Part shown: positions 1-9,849 of the stretch, in pieces | Layout of the letters: each line of letters begins with the position of its first letter | How positions within the stretch are numbered: position 1 is the stretch's first letter | Origin: Pelagomonas calceolata | Lineage: Eukaryota; Sar; Pelagophyceae; Pelagomonadales; Pelagomonadaceae | Length of the DNA stretch: 64,000 bases | Direction: 5' to 3' | Assembly (NCBI GenBank): GCA_918797485.1 | Contig: CAKKNE010000006.1 | Span: forward strand, 1,054,001 to 1,118,000 | Program-made: the position numbers and the translations under genes | Notes under the pieces: generated by a model | Seen by the model: only the letters and a program-made list of their open reading frames with translations | What the model was told of the DNA's origin: nothing | The model's database searches: none

Positions 1-3000
1 CGCGCCGAGGTCGCGCGCGAGGGGCGCCTGCTGTGTCGCCGCGAGGCGCCGGTCGAAAATGTCCGCGACCGCGCCGCGATCGTACGGCTTCGGGTCGACC
101 AGTCGGACGGTGTCCCTTATCAAACTCTCCTTGACGCGCTTGTCCAGGGGCGTGTCGCGCGCCATGGACGGCGACGCGTTAACTTCCAAAAGCCAGGGCC
201 GCGCGTCCTCGTCGAGCAGCACGTCGTAGCCAAACAGTTCGAAGGCGCAGGCCTGGTGCGGGATCCGGTCCTCGGCGCAGACCAGCGACTTGAGAATGAG
301 CCCATCGATATCCTCCCTGATTTTAACGACGTCGCGGTCCTTCGCGAGTTGCTTCCACAGATATTGTAAGGTACATTTCGTGCCGGCCGCCTCGTCCTCC
401 GCCGCGCCGACGAGGGGTCCATACAATTCATGCGTCGTCGCGTTGTGGCGCTGGATCGAGGCGTTCGTCAGGTGCACGAACTTGTCCGAGACGTCATCGC
501 TACTGAAGGGCCGCGTCGCGACCCGCGCAAACCCCTCGTCATACAACCACGCCTCGAGCGGGTTGAACGATGTGACCAAAACATACAGTCGCAGATCGAA
601 CTTGTGGCCCCCGAGGCACATGGGCTTTGGAATGTACGACTGCGCCACGACCAACTGATCATAGGTGATATCTTCCAGCGAATCCACGACCGTGATCCCG
701 CGCCCCCGCGACGACGACGCGGGCTTCAGGATCCACAGGTTCCGTTCACCCATCTTCCTCCGGAACGCCTGCACGAGCTTCGCGTAGTCCTGGGGCAGCA
801 GGAACGTCTCCGGGGTGATATCAAAATACCCGTCGTACTTGCCTCTCTCACACAACCCCTGGAAGCGCTGGATGGCTCGAGCCAACAGGTCCTTGCGCGT
901 CAGGTGCCGCGCGTGCGGGTAGTGGTTCACGCGCTGCCACGACAGAAGCCGGTCGTAGTCGACGCGCGGCCGCGACCACGTCCACAACAAGTTCCACGTC
1001 GTCTTCAATCCTAGGTCTGCGGGGAGCTCGACCCAATTATGCATATCTGAGAGTACAGTGGTCACGATGTCGAACACCTCCGGCCGCGAGCTGTTGACTC
1101 GGAAATGGAGAGTAGACGGGCTCCCTTGATAAACTTCGCTCGACCCGTCTCTATCTGACATGAAGACCTCGCCGTAGTCGTCCATGACCTCCCTATAATT
1201 CGTATATAACTTCCACTGGCGGTTCATGTGGAGCCGGACGTCCGTCGGGTTCGGCCTCGTTCGCGTCTGGCCCCGGAGGACGGCCCACTTGGAGAAGAGC
1301 GAGGCGAGGTCCGGGTGGGCCCTGAGGCACAATTCGCCTTTCGCTTCGAGGTCGCCGGCCGGCGGCGGCGGCGGGCGCGGTGGCTCGTCTTTTAGTGTTG
1401 GTGGCTCCAGTTCCGGTGGCTCCTCGCGCGCCGGCGGCGTCGGCTCATCTCGCGCCGGCAACGGCGCTTCCACCGGCGACCTCGCCTTCCCGCCCCGCAG
1501 GCGCCCCACGAAGCCGTCGGCGTCCGCGACGGTGTCGGCCGCGACCGCCGCGGCGACCGCCGCGGCGTCCGCCGCGGAGAGGGAGATGGCGGCGCGTCGT
1601 TGCGTAGGGCGCGGCGGCTCCTCGCGGGGCGTCGGCACGAGCATGTCGGCGTCCGAGTCCGACTCCGACCGCGGCCCGGGCGCGGCCGTCGCCGTGCGCC
1701 CGGCCGACGGCGGCCGCGGCGACGACGACGCGGTCGATGCGTCGTCGCGGGAATCCTGCGGCACCGGCGCCGCGGCCGCACCGCCGGAGCTCGCGTCGTC
1801 GTCGGACGACGAGGCGGCGTCGGCGCCGGCGCGCGGCTCGGCGGCCGGCGGGCGGCTCGCGTCGCGACCGGCCCCCGCGTCGGCCTCCGCAGCTTGCGTC
1901 GCGCACTCGACGACCGGCTCGGCCGGCGCGCCATCCGACGTCGGCACGCGCTTGCGCGTGTCCGCCGCGCCGCGCGGCGCGGGCCCCTCGGCCGCCAGCG
2001 CGTCGGGCCGGACCGTGTCTGTGTCGGCCGCGGTAGGCTCCGCGGGCGCCGCGGCACCGGCCCCCTGCCACCGCCGCTGCGCTTGCCGCGCCGGCGCGTC
2101 GTCGTCGCTCGCGGCGGCGGCGGCGCGGTGGCCGTCGGTCCGGAGCCGCACGGCCACGCCGTCGTCGCGGGACCGCAGCTCGACGCGGAGCTCCGGCGTC
2201 GGCAGCGCCGCCGCGAGCTGGCGCGGCGACGCCGGCGCCTCGCGCTGCCGTTCCGGCGGCGAGTCCGGCGCCTCGGGCCGACGCGGCGACGGTGCCGCGC
2301 CGTCGTCCTCGTCCGGCGCCGGTCGCCGCGGCGACTCCACCCTCCGCCGCGGCGACGGCACCGCGCCCGCCGCCGTGCGTCGCGCGAATCGCATCGCGAA
2401 GGTCGGCGGCGCCGCGGCCGGCGCGGCGGCCGGCGCGGCGGCGGCCGGCGGCTCGGGCCCCGCTTCCGGCGGCGCGGCGGCGACCGGCGCCGGCGCAGGG
2501 GCCACCTCGGCCACGACCAGGCCCGTCGCCGCGTCGACGACGAGCCGCCGCGGGCCCCGCGGGGGCGACGCGGCGGCGGGCGCCGCCGCCGCCGGCTCGT
2601 CGTCGTCGTCCGAGTCGCCGCCCGACACGGACTCGGACTCGGACGACGCCGCGGGCTTCTTCGGCCGCCGCCTCCGCAGCTTCCGTTGCGCGTCGCGCCG
2701 CGCGCGCGCCTGCTCGAGGCGCGCCGCGGCCGCCGCGCGGCGCTCCTTGCGCCGCCGCTCGCGCGCGGCCTCCTCCGACTCGACGACCGGCTTCTTGCGC
2801 GCGCGGTGCCGCGCGAAGATGCCGCCCGCGCCGCCCGCGACGACCGCCGTGGCGCCCCAGTGGGCGTACTCGGCGGCGTTCGGCGTCGCGTCCGCGGTCG
2901 CGCGCCGCGACGACACGCGCGCGCGCGCGCCGGGTCGCTGCTGGGGTTTGTTCATTCGGCGCCTCGTGGGCGACGCGGTGCCAGTGGTCGCGCTCGCGAA

Positions 3001-3507
3001 CATTTCTGGTTCTGCCGCCTCGTCGCCGTCGCTGGCTTCGCTCGCGGGCGCCGCTGGGTTCGGCGCCGCGCCGTCGCTGGTCTCGCCGCGCCGGCCCTCG
3101 GTCCCGCGCTCTTCTCGGTGGGCCTCGTCCGCCGCGGCCTCGGGAGCGGGCGACGCCGCGCGTGGCCGCCGCTGCGATGGCAGCGGCAGCGGGCCGGCGA
3201 AGGCCGCCTTTTCGGCCGGCGCGACCGCCGCGGGTTCCGGAGCAGGCGTCGGCTCGGGCTCCTCGCCGGCGAGGCGCGCCAGCACGCGGCGCGTCGCGAG
3301 CTCCTGCTGGACGAGGCCCTGCTGCTTCTTGAGGTAGGTCTGGAGAGTTGTAGTGAGGCTCCCACTCGCGAGGAGCCGCGCGCCCGCGCGCTCGAGCTGT
3401 GCGAGTGCTGCCGTGTCGCGGCCTCCGATGGAGTCGAGCTGGACGAGGACCTCGGCGGTCTCGGCCGTCTCGGCGCGCTGCGCCTGGATTTCTCGGGCAG
3501 CGCGCAT
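1..3507 (-). CDS. Tubulin tyrosine ligase-like (TTLL) polyglutamylase, C-terminus cut by the window
   Basis: One frame is open on the minus strand from ATG at 3507 to the window edge (at least 1169 codons, no stop), after an in-frame TAA just upstream. The N-terminus is predicted helical, followed by about 600 residues rich in Ala, Pro, Arg and acidic runs. The TTL domain starts near residue 730. It shows NHYP and RKDLL, then LWILKPASSSRGRGI around K928 (ATP-binding segment), KFDLRLYVLVTS, FVHLTN and FELFGYDVLLD. WLLEVNASPSM follows near residue 1110. These are the ATP-grasp motifs of TTLL glutamylases, which add glutamates to tubulin tails, mostly on axonemes. The class (TTLL4/5/6 type) is not decided. 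The GC-rich N-terminal part also gives a 703-codon antisense ORF, which I treat as a shadow. Confidence 0.88.
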   Translation of the reverse strand, partial: MRAAREIQAQRAETAETAEVLVQLDSIGGRDTAALAQLERAGARLLASGSLTTTLQTYLKKQQGLVQQELATRRVLARLAGEEPEPTPAPEPAAVAPAEKAAFAGPLPLPSQRRPRAASPAPEAAADEAHREERGTEGRRGETSDGAAPNPAAPASEASDGDEAAEPEMFASATTGTASPTRRRMNKPQQRPGARARVSSRRATADATPNAAEYAHWGATAVVAGGAGGIFARHRARKKPVVESEEAARERRRKERRAAAAARLEQARARRDAQRKLRRRRPKKPAASSESESVSGGDSDDDDEPAAAAPAAASPPRGPRRLVVDAATGLVVAEVAPAPAPVAAAPPEAGPEPPAAAAPAAAPAAAPPTFAMRFARRTAAGAVPSPRRRVESPRRPAPDEDDGAAPSPRRPEAPDSPPERQREAPASPRQLAAALPTPELRVELRSRDDGVAVRLRTDGHRAAAAASDDDAPARQAQRRWQGAGAAAPAEPTAADTDTVRPDALAAEGPAPRGAADTRKRVPTSDGAPAEPVVECATQAAEADAGAGRDASRPPAAEPRAGADAASSSDDDASSGGAAAAPVPQDSRDDASTASSSPRPPSAGRTATAAPGPRSESDSDADMLVPTPREEPPRPTQRRAAISLSAADAAAVAAAVAADTVADADGFVGRLRGGKARSPVEAPLPARDEPTPPAREEPPELEPPTLKDEPPRPPPPPAGDLEAKGELCLRAHPDLASLFSKWAVLRGQTRTRPNPTDVRLHMNRQWKLYTNYREVMDDYGEVFMSDRDGSSEVYQGSPSTLHFRVNSSRPEVFDIVTTVLSDMHNWVELPADLGLKTTWNLLWTWSRPRVDYDRLLSWQRVNHYPHARHLTRKDLLARAIQRFQGLCERGKYDGYFDITPETFLLPQDYAKLVQAFRRKMGERNLWILKPASSSRGRGITVVDSLEDITYDQLVVAQSYIPKPMCLGGHKFDLRLYVLVTSFNPLEAWLYDEGFARVATRPFSSDDVSDKFVHLTNASIQRHNATTHELYGPLVGAAEDEAAGTKCTLQYLWKQLAKDRDVVKIREDIDGLILKSLVCAEDRIPHQACAFELFGYDVLLDEDARPWLLEVNASPSMARDTPLDKRVKESLIRDTVRLVDPKPYDRGAVADIFDRRLAATQQAPLARDLGA

Positions 3508-4062
3508 CTTCTCCAAGCCAGGCTGCCCTCCTGCTGCCTTGGCTTAGTAGAGTTCAGGCTGCCTCAAACTCTTCTCGCACCGGTCCCCACGATTCGTTCT
3601 GGTCTCCATGAGTTCGTGTCGACGTATTGTGACCAAGCCACTGCTTTTTGTTTGTGCTGCCGGTATTTTTACGAGGCAAAACCGAAGGCAGCCGACCGGT
3701 CGTGCGGGCACCACATCTGCGCAATTTGCGGGCATTTCAGTCCTATGCGGGGAGGCCTATGGAACACTGACTGCTAGTGAACCCTTATAGGCACGCATGG
3801 AAAACCAGTGCTTTGGCCGAGTCGCGTCGCGCGCGGCTCCGCGGCATCGCGTGGTGGCATTACGACGCATCATCCACTAGTACACAATACCTCGAACGGC
3901 AGCAGATATCCCCAAAGAACACTGCATGGCGGAGGAGCACCCGCTCGAGTCCGTCATGACGTTTGTTTTTGACAGGGACGGGGCGCCATTGGCGAAGCGC
4001 TCCTCGCCGGACGGCGTTAGCGTATTGTGTATACTAGTGCTACGTAGGGATCAAATAGTTAC
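3508..4062. other. Intergenic, 555 bp
   Basis: This lies upstream of TTLL and downstream of the orphan gene at 4063-5262. GC is visibly lower than in the flanking TTLL gene. I see no convincing coding frame or RNA gene. Confidence 0.5.
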
Positions 4063-5262
4063 TCAAGGAATGAAATCTAGGGCTAGGTTGACCTCGTTGT
4101 GGCAAAAGACTACCAAGCTCAAATCATCCTTGCCAAGATGATGAAGGACCACCGGCCACGTCTTGCTCTTCGATTCCTCGCCGCTGGAGCCGCCGCCAAC
4201 CTTGGTGCCGCCAATTCCGAGAATGGGGCACCGGCAGTGCAGAACACGAATCAGCTTTTGATTCTTTGGTTGGCCCGACCCCTTCGGCGGTATGTGCGTG
4301 TATACTTGGATAACACAAGAAGGATGAATAAAGTCGGGCCGGGACGTGGACACGAACTGGTAGATGCCCTCGTCGCGCGTGCCGACCCCAGCGAGCCGCC
4401 GGTGAGCGGAATCGGCCCTCTTCAAATATACAAAGTTGGGCTGGCCGGGCATGAGCGAAGTGAGGAGTAGTTTTGAGGGATGTCCCTTTGACGTGCCGCG
4501 CTGGCACTCCACACAATCGACGTCTCCAGCTCGAATACTATCTTCGTGCCCCTTGAGTTCGGATATATTATCGAGTATAACATGAGGCTTGTGGGCTTTG
4601 TAGGAGGCTTCAATGTTCTTGTCTGGTAACCCATGTACAGGCCTCGGGTTAACGATCTTCTCGATGAGTTTGTTGATGGCGTTCGGGACAAAACACAAAC
4701 CAGAAAGGTAGCTACGAGTCGCCACATGATGTAAGTCAACAAAACATTGCCAGCCCTTACACTTGCGACCTTTGTTATGTTTGGTGTAATTTTTACTACA
4801 GCCGACCTTGCCATTGACGTAAGATATCGTGTAAGCGACGCAAAGCAAGCCTGATGCTGTCAGCATGAAGACAGTATCCTTGTAGATCATGCTGGGGCAC
4901 TGGTCCTGTTTGAACATGAAACATTTGGTGCCTCTAGCGGCCTGGGCCAGTTTCCTCCCCGCTGCCGTCGCAGGTTTGAGCATAATGGAGTGGAGTGACC
5001 CGCTTATTCCTTCTCTTGTGTTTTTTGGTGACAGTGCCTTCCATATGGGCTTGGCTGATGCATCAGTGCCCTCGCGGGCAATAACAACACCAACCGCGTT
5101 GCGCAGGCCGCGGTTGTCTGAAAGGGTGGCGGCGGTCACAGCGGCGAGCATGCTAAGAGCTAGGAGGCGCGAGGGTTTGCGTTTCGGCGGAGGGACCGTA
5201 TTCGTGCGCACTATGTTGCTCATGACGTCGGCGGCGTCGAAGGCCCCCTCGTCGTCTGCCAT
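4063..5262 (-). CDS. Orphan protein, 399 aa, lower GC than neighbours
   Basis: The frame is open from ATG at 5262 (MADDEGAFDAADVM) to a stop at 4063. An upstream extension to 5379 lacks a better ATG. There is a hydrophobic stretch near residues 33-48 (LLALSMLAAVTAATL) and another near 145 (FMLTASGLLCVAYTISYV). The middle and C-terminal parts are rich in Cys and Lys, including a VDCVEC pair. Base composition is clearly more balanced than in nearby genes, with more A/T at third positions. I recognise no domain. It could be a lineage-specific membrane protein or recently acquired DNA. The single open frame of 400 codons argues for a real gene, but the function is unknown. Confidence 0.55.
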   Translation of the reverse strand: MADDEGAFDAADVMSNIVRTNTVPPPKRKPSRLLALSMLAAVTAATLSDNRGLRNAVGVVIAREGTDASAKPIWKALSPKNTREGISGSLHSIMLKPATAAGRKLAQAARGTKCFMFKQDQCPSMIYKDTVFMLTASGLLCVAYTISYVNGKVGCSKNYTKHNKGRKCKGWQCFVDLHHVATRSYLSGLCFVPNAINKLIEKIVNPRPVHGLPDKNIEASYKAHKPHVILDNISELKGHEDSIRAGDVDCVECQRGTSKGHPSKLLLTSLMPGQPNFVYLKRADSAHRRLAGVGTRDEGIYQFVSTSRPDFIHPSCVIQVYTHIPPKGSGQPKNQKLIRVLHCRCPILGIGGTKVGGGSSGEESKSKTWPVVLHHLGKDDLSLVVFCHNEVNLALDFIP

Positions 5263-5736
5263 GTTATAAACAACCTGCGCGTGGGGCGACAGTGAGCGCG
5301 TGGGCGACGGCGTGCGGTTTATTTTCGACGCAGGTCTCGCGCTTGGTCGGCTGGTCGGCGAGCTGGCCGGCAAAAGCAAAACCGCCTATTATCCTCGAGC
5401 TCTCTCTGTCAACTAGTATTGGCCCAGATGTCAAGGAGCTGCAGGCCTCGCTGTACGGCGTGAGGGCCTGCGCGGCGTGGCGCCAAGCGAAGTCCGCAGC
5501 CCGGGGCACTGTGACAGCGTACCGTGCGTGTATCAGAAGTTTACCGCGTCAAAAATAATGCGCCGCAAGGCAAAGGTTGGCCGAGGCAAGCTGGCTAGAG
5601 CCTTACAGCCGCTAGCGCCACCAGCAGCACAGGGGTTCAGTACGTTGTAGACCGCTGAGGCACTGGTACATAGCGTAGCGATACGCCTTGCATCGATACG
5701 GGCCGCGCTCGCGCGTCAACGACACGCCTGCGCCGG
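5263..5736. other. Intergenic, 474 bp, divergent promoter region
   Basis: It separates the orphan gene (-) from the helicase (+). Short ORFs are present, but none has recognisable content. Confidence 0.5.
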
Positions 5737-7170
5737 ATGCACCCCATAAGTGCAGCGGCGATGATTCTGTGCCTGCGAGGCGCGCGCGCACTCCGAGCGG
5801 GCGTGCGACCGGCGCTGCAGCGCGCGCCGCGCCGCCGCGTCGCCCTCACGGCAACGCAAGACTGGGAGAAGCTCGGCATCGGCGATAAACTAGTCGAGGC
5901 CGTCGGCGCGATGGGCCTGAGCGCGCCGACGGACGCGCAGCGCGACGCCATCCCCGGCGTGCTGAACGGCGAGGACTTGTTGTTTGCGGCGGAGACGGGC
6001 TCCGGCAAGACCCTGGCGTATCTCTTACCAACAATCGCCCGGCTCAAGGCCGAGGAATTTAATGTAGACAAGCTCGACGAATTAAGGCGGCCGAACCGGC
6101 CCCGCGCTTTAGTGCTGGTGCCCACGAGAGAACTCGCGGCGCAAGTGCAAGCCGTCGCCAAGGAGCTGAGCCACCACGCGAAACTTTCAGTCAGAGGCGC
6201 CTTCGGCGGTTCTGATGGAGTCGGCAAGCAGCGAAATACGCTCAAAAAAGGCGGCGCCTACGACTTATTAATAGCGACGCCGGGCCGCTTCGAGAAGCTC
6301 TGGGATTTAGGTGATGTCCACCTGTCGAAGTGTTCGGTGGTCGTCGTCGACGAGGTCGACACGATGCTGAGCCAGGGTTTTGGGGCCGAGCTCGAGAAAG
6401 TTTTAAAAGCTACGACGGAGCGCGAGAAGCCGGCGACGGTGGTCACGACGACGGCGACGCTGACGAAAGCTGTAAGGAGGGCCTTCGGCGATCTTAGTGA
6501 GAGGGACGAGCGGTGGCGGTTCCTGCCGGAGCTGCGGACCGTCGAGACGCGCGGCTTGCATAAAGCGACCGATAGGTGCCGCTTGGAGCTAGTAGATGTG
6601 GTGGGGAAGGACAAGCTCGAGGAGCTATTAGTTGTACTAAAAAGGGCGCCGGAGAAGTGTCTGATCTTCTGCAACACCGTGAATTCCTGTCGGGCGGCGG
6701 AGCACTTCCTTTCCGAGAGGAATGCGTGCGAGACGTTCTCGTACCACGGCGAGTTGAATTCGCGAGAGAGGGAGGCGTCGCTCAAGGCGTTCCGGGACGA
6801 TGACAGAGATGGTGCCCTGGTCTGTACCGATTTAGCAGCACGAGGCCTAGATATCCCGGACGTCGACCACGTCGTCATGTTCGACTTCCCGCGGAACCCC
6901 GTGGACTACTTACATCGAGCGGGCCGGACCGCGCGCGCGGGAAAGTCGGGCAAGGTGACGGCGCTCGTCGCCAAGGCCGATCGCGTCCTGGCGAGCGCCA
7001 TCCAGAGGGCGGTGCTGAACGGCGAGCCCGTCGATGCCTTGAGCGCGGACAAGAAGGCGTACCTGAAGGGCGGTGCTTTACATGTCCCCTCGAAGTCGGC
7101 CAAGGGCCGGGCGAGGAGGGATTTGAGCCGCGCGCGGAAGCCGAAGCCGAAGACGCGGCGGTCGAGGTAA
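5737..7170 (+). CDS. DEAD-box-type ATP-dependent RNA helicase, probably organellar
   Basis: This is a single exon of 477 aa. The order is an Arg-rich N-terminus of about 35 residues, a Q-motif region (GLSAPTDAQRDAIP), AETGSGKT (Walker A), PTRELAAQ (Ia), TPGR (Ib) and DEVD (motif II, in place of DEAD). Then come TAT (motif III), LIFCNT (IV), DLAARGLDIP (V) and HRAGRTARAG (VI), and a basic tail. All ATPase and RNA-binding motifs are present, so it should be active in RNA unwinding or ribosome assembly. The N-terminus (many Arg, no acidic residues, then VALTATQDW) looks like a mitochondrial or plastid presequence. Which organelle is inference. A second in-frame Met lies at residue 9. Confidence 0.93.
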   Translation: MHPISAAAMILCLRGARALRAGVRPALQRAPRRRVALTATQDWEKLGIGDKLVEAVGAMGLSAPTDAQRDAIPGVLNGEDLLFAAETGSGKTLAYLLPTIARLKAEEFNVDKLDELRRPNRPRALVLVPTRELAAQVQAVAKELSHHAKLSVRGAFGGSDGVGKQRNTLKKGGAYDLLIATPGRFEKLWDLGDVHLSKCSVVVVDEVDTMLSQGFGAELEKVLKATTEREKPATVVTTTATLTKAVRRAFGDLSERDERWRFLPELRTVETRGLHKATDRCRLELVDVVGKDKLEELLVVLKRAPEKCLIFCNTVNSCRAAEHFLSERNACETFSYHGELNSREREASLKAFRDDDRDGALVCTDLAARGLDIPDVDHVVMFDFPRNPVDYLHRAGRTARAGKSGKVTALVAKADRVLASAIQRAVLNGEPVDALSADKKAYLKGGALHVPSKSAKGRARRDLSRARKPKPKTRRSR

Positions 7171-7380
7171 GGGTTGTAGTATATTTGCCTTCCGCTCGGC
7201 GGCGTGAGCACGCGTCGATGGCGTCCGAGGCGGTCGCGTCGCGTCCACCCGTACGCCATCGCCGCGACTCACAACACAAATCCGCGAGAGATGCCCCGGC
7301 GAGTGTGCACCTACTACAAGTAGCATAAGCACCCCCCCACCTAGACTCGGACGCCATCGCCGCGACTCCAAGAAAACACC

Positions 7381-8136
7381 TTACCCGAGCCCCTTGAGCT
7401 TGTTCCACGTGTTCGCGCCGAACCGCAGGTCGCGCCGCCGCGGCTGCGTCGTGCGCGTGACGCGGTCGTAGTGCGCGAAGGTCCTCCTATGGGTATCGTG
7501 CGAGAACCGCTCGTGGCCGTACGCGTCGTGGTTGCTGCCTTTCAGGTAGAAGGCCTCGCGGAACATCTCGCCGTAGGGCGGGATCGTGCGGCGCATGTCG
7601 TGGGGCGGCGTCGGCCGCCTTGGTTCGGGCTGCTCCTCCTTTTTGATGCCGCACTTTCTGGGAGGGATGTGCATGATCGACCGCATGTCCGGCGACACGC
7701 ACTGGTCCTGCGCCGGCACGCGCTTGATCCTGAAGGGAGGCTTGGTCCTCCCCACAGGCCCCGGGTAGGCCCTCGATCCTGCATTGTTCCGCCGGTTCTG
7801 CAGACGTTGTTCATGACTCTCCCTAGCCTCTTCTGCAGTATGCTTTGATGGTGCTCCATAAACATGCAGACTCCTAAACTTGACGAAGCTCCCAAACCCA
7901 TCATCCGCGACGCGGACCTGGCCGTCGCCATCTCTTCTTTCGCCCTCGTAGACCGCTTTCGCGTGCCTGTACTCGGCATTTCTTAGTTCCTGGTCCACGT
8001 CGTCCTCCCGGCTCCGATGATAATAAAGCTCCTCGTCCTTCAAGTCGTCGAAGGTACCAAACGGAGGGGGGCGCGCCGGCGGGTTGGCGGGGACGGGCTC
8101 GTGGAGGAGGTCGGCCTTGGTGGGCTTGGGGGGCAT
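7381..8136 (-). CDS. Unknown protein, 251 aa
   Basis: Intact frame with ATG at 8136. It is polar, rich in Arg, His and Pro, with no signal peptide or membrane segment. The C-terminus holds Tyr/Arg/His-rich short motifs (HDTHRRTFAHYDRVTRTTQPRRR, split here only by composition) ending in FGANTWNKLKGLG. This composition is common in axoneme-lumen or cytoskeletal proteins of algae, but I cannot name a family. It converges on the helicase gene with a 210-bp gap. That gap contains copies of the ACGCCATCGACGCGAC-like motif found inside the introners. Confidence 0.6.
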   Translation of the reverse strand: MPPKPTKADLLHEPVPANPPARPPPFGTFDDLKDEELYYHRSREDDVDQELRNAEYRHAKAVYEGERRDGDGQVRVADDGFGSFVKFRSLHVYGAPSKHTAEEARESHEQRLQNRRNNAGSRAYPGPVGRTKPPFRIKRVPAQDQCVSPDMRSIMHIPPRKCGIKKEEQPEPRRPTPPHDMRRTIPPYGEMFREAFYLKGSNHDAYGHERFSHDTHRRTFAHYDRVTRTTQPRRRDLRFGANTWNKLKGLG

Positions 8137-8674
8137 GCTTTGCCTTTGGGCTGCCCCGACGGCGTAACTGCGGTGGTGTGTGTGTTACCGTTTCGTGCTC
8201 CGCTGCTGCGGTGCTCCTCCGCTGCCTCGGGCGCGCGTCTCTCTCGCAGCGCAGCCTGGCGCTCTGCAGCCGGAGCCGAGCTCCGGAGGGGCCTTGTCTG
8301 AGGTTCTATCGCGACCCGGGATGGGTGGTGGGGTTTTTGGGATGCATGGATGGGTGGTTTTTTTGGCTGACTGAATTTAATACGTCAATTTGGACGACGG
8401 CGTACGACTGAAAGTGCAGCGATACAAGGCTCTGAGCCGCGCGCCAGACGCCAAACGCTGCTCGTAGGTCCGACGCATCCCTACCGTGGCTGCTGCAACG
8501 TTTGACGGCCGCGCCGCGCGCCCGCGTGACGCCGCACCGCAAGTTGACCGCCAAGGCCATTTTTGGCTGTGCAGGCCGCGCGCCCGGGGTTTGGACCGCC
8601 GCGCGGCCGCGACGGAACCGACTGTGACCTGGCCCCGGCCCTCCCGGGCCCGGACCCCGTGACCCCGCTCCACC
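8137..8674. other. Intergenic, 538 bp, divergent
   Basis: It lies between the 251-aa unknown gene (-) and the 297-aa unknown gene (+). I see no supported feature in it. Confidence 0.5.
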
Positions 8675-9568
8675 ATGCCCGGCTCGCCCTCGAGTTACGG
8701 CGCGCGCGTCGCCAAGTTCTTTAGAGGAGGCGGCGCGTCTCCAAGACGGGGCGACCCGGACCGCCGGTCGAAGAAGGGCGGCCGCTGGGACGCGTCGCGC
8801 TCGCCGCCGCTCGACGACACCGTCTACCGCGGCCGGTCCCGCGGCTCGTCGCCCGAGTCCTGCGATTCGATCTCCTTAGACTCGTCGACGCGGTCCGAGG
8901 TCGCCTACAAGGCGCCTTCGCGCGTCCGCTTCGACCAGTCGAAGAACACGGTCCACGAGGCGGCGGCGATCGAGGACCCCGCGCTCCTATGGTGGACGGC
9001 CGACGAGCGGCGCGACCAGCTCGCGCGGACGGAGTGGGTCGTGGCCCTCGAGACGAAGCGACGGTTGCTCGACGAGCCGCGGGACCCGATCCCCGGGGAA
9101 TCGAGGCGAGGTCTGGGCATCGCCTGCGAGCCGTCGACGCCGTCGATCCGCGCCGAGAAGATCGCTCAACATAGAAGGGGCGTTTTGGCCGCCGCCGCGG
9201 TCGCCGACGGCGACGACGTCGCGCACCTCGCCCAGTCGCTCTCGGCGGAGGCCGTCGCCGTCGCGCGGCAGATGGGCGACGCCGACCACCGGGCCGTGAT
9301 GACCGAGGTCGCGACGCCGGACATGCCGTTAGAGTGTTTACAGAGACGCGACTCGCTCGCGCGGCTCGACTTGTTCGGCGACTCGATCAAGCTCGCCAAG
9401 GGCGCCAAGGGCGGCCTCGCGTCGGCACTTGACGCGGACCCGTACGAGATGGCGTCGGAGCTCGCGCGGTCCGACGTGAGTGTCGGTTCTTATGAATCTA
9501 CTAGATCGTGGAAGGAGACGGACGCCATGGACAGCACGAACTACGGCTCGTCGCCCGAGTCCTTTTAG
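8675..9568 (+). CDS. Unknown protein, 297 aa, possible stramenopile-specific family
   Basis: Single exon with ATG in the context CACCATGC. The first 100 residues are Ser/Arg-rich (low complexity). A folded-looking part follows from LLWWTADERRDQL through RRGLGIACEPSTPSIRAEK to a helical Ala-rich region ending near DADHRAVM. The pattern W[WY]-x-x-[DE]-E...RGL...SA...G..D resembles a domain I remember from unnamed diatom proteins. That is a weak memory-based comparison. It ends in a Ser-rich tail. Confidence 0.6.
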   Translation: MPGSPSSYGARVAKFFRGGGASPRRGDPDRRSKKGGRWDASRSPPLDDTVYRGRSRGSSPESCDSISLDSSTRSEVAYKAPSRVRFDQSKNTVHEAAAIEDPALLWWTADERRDQLARTEWVVALETKRRLLDEPRDPIPGESRRGLGIACEPSTPSIRAEKIAQHRRGVLAAAAVADGDDVAHLAQSLSAEAVAVARQMGDADHRAVMTEVATPDMPLECLQRRDSLARLDLFGDSIKLAKGAKGGLASALDADPYEMASELARSDVSVGSYESTRSWKETDAMDSTNYGSSPESF

Positions 9569-9849
9569 TTGGAGCCGCCGCGGGACTCGTGGTTTCGAGT
9601 CTAACCCCGCGGCGCCCTTTGCACATATACCCCCGACGGCCCCACCGTCCCAGAAGAATCCAATGTATAAATTCCTTATGTATTCTAAAAAATAGAAGGG
9701 GAAGACTAGGGGGCCTGTCGCGTCGATGGCGTGGAGGTGGACGTCCGAACCCGCTCCACACTGGCACCGTCGTCGAGGCGACGTGGTCTCATGAAGACGC
9801 CATCCCACAAGTCCACGAGCCCATAGTAGTTAAAGTTATACAAAAAACG

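Noticed and set aside
1226-3777. Long plus-strand ORFs (703 and 725 codons) rich in Ala, Arg, Gly
   Set aside because: They are antisense to the open TTLL frame in very GC-rich sequence. Their composition is only codon bias mirrored, with no domain.
3600-3777. Cys/His-rich end of a plus ORF resembling a RING finger
   Set aside because: The spacing fits no known finger, it has no start of its own, and it lies in non-coding DNA.
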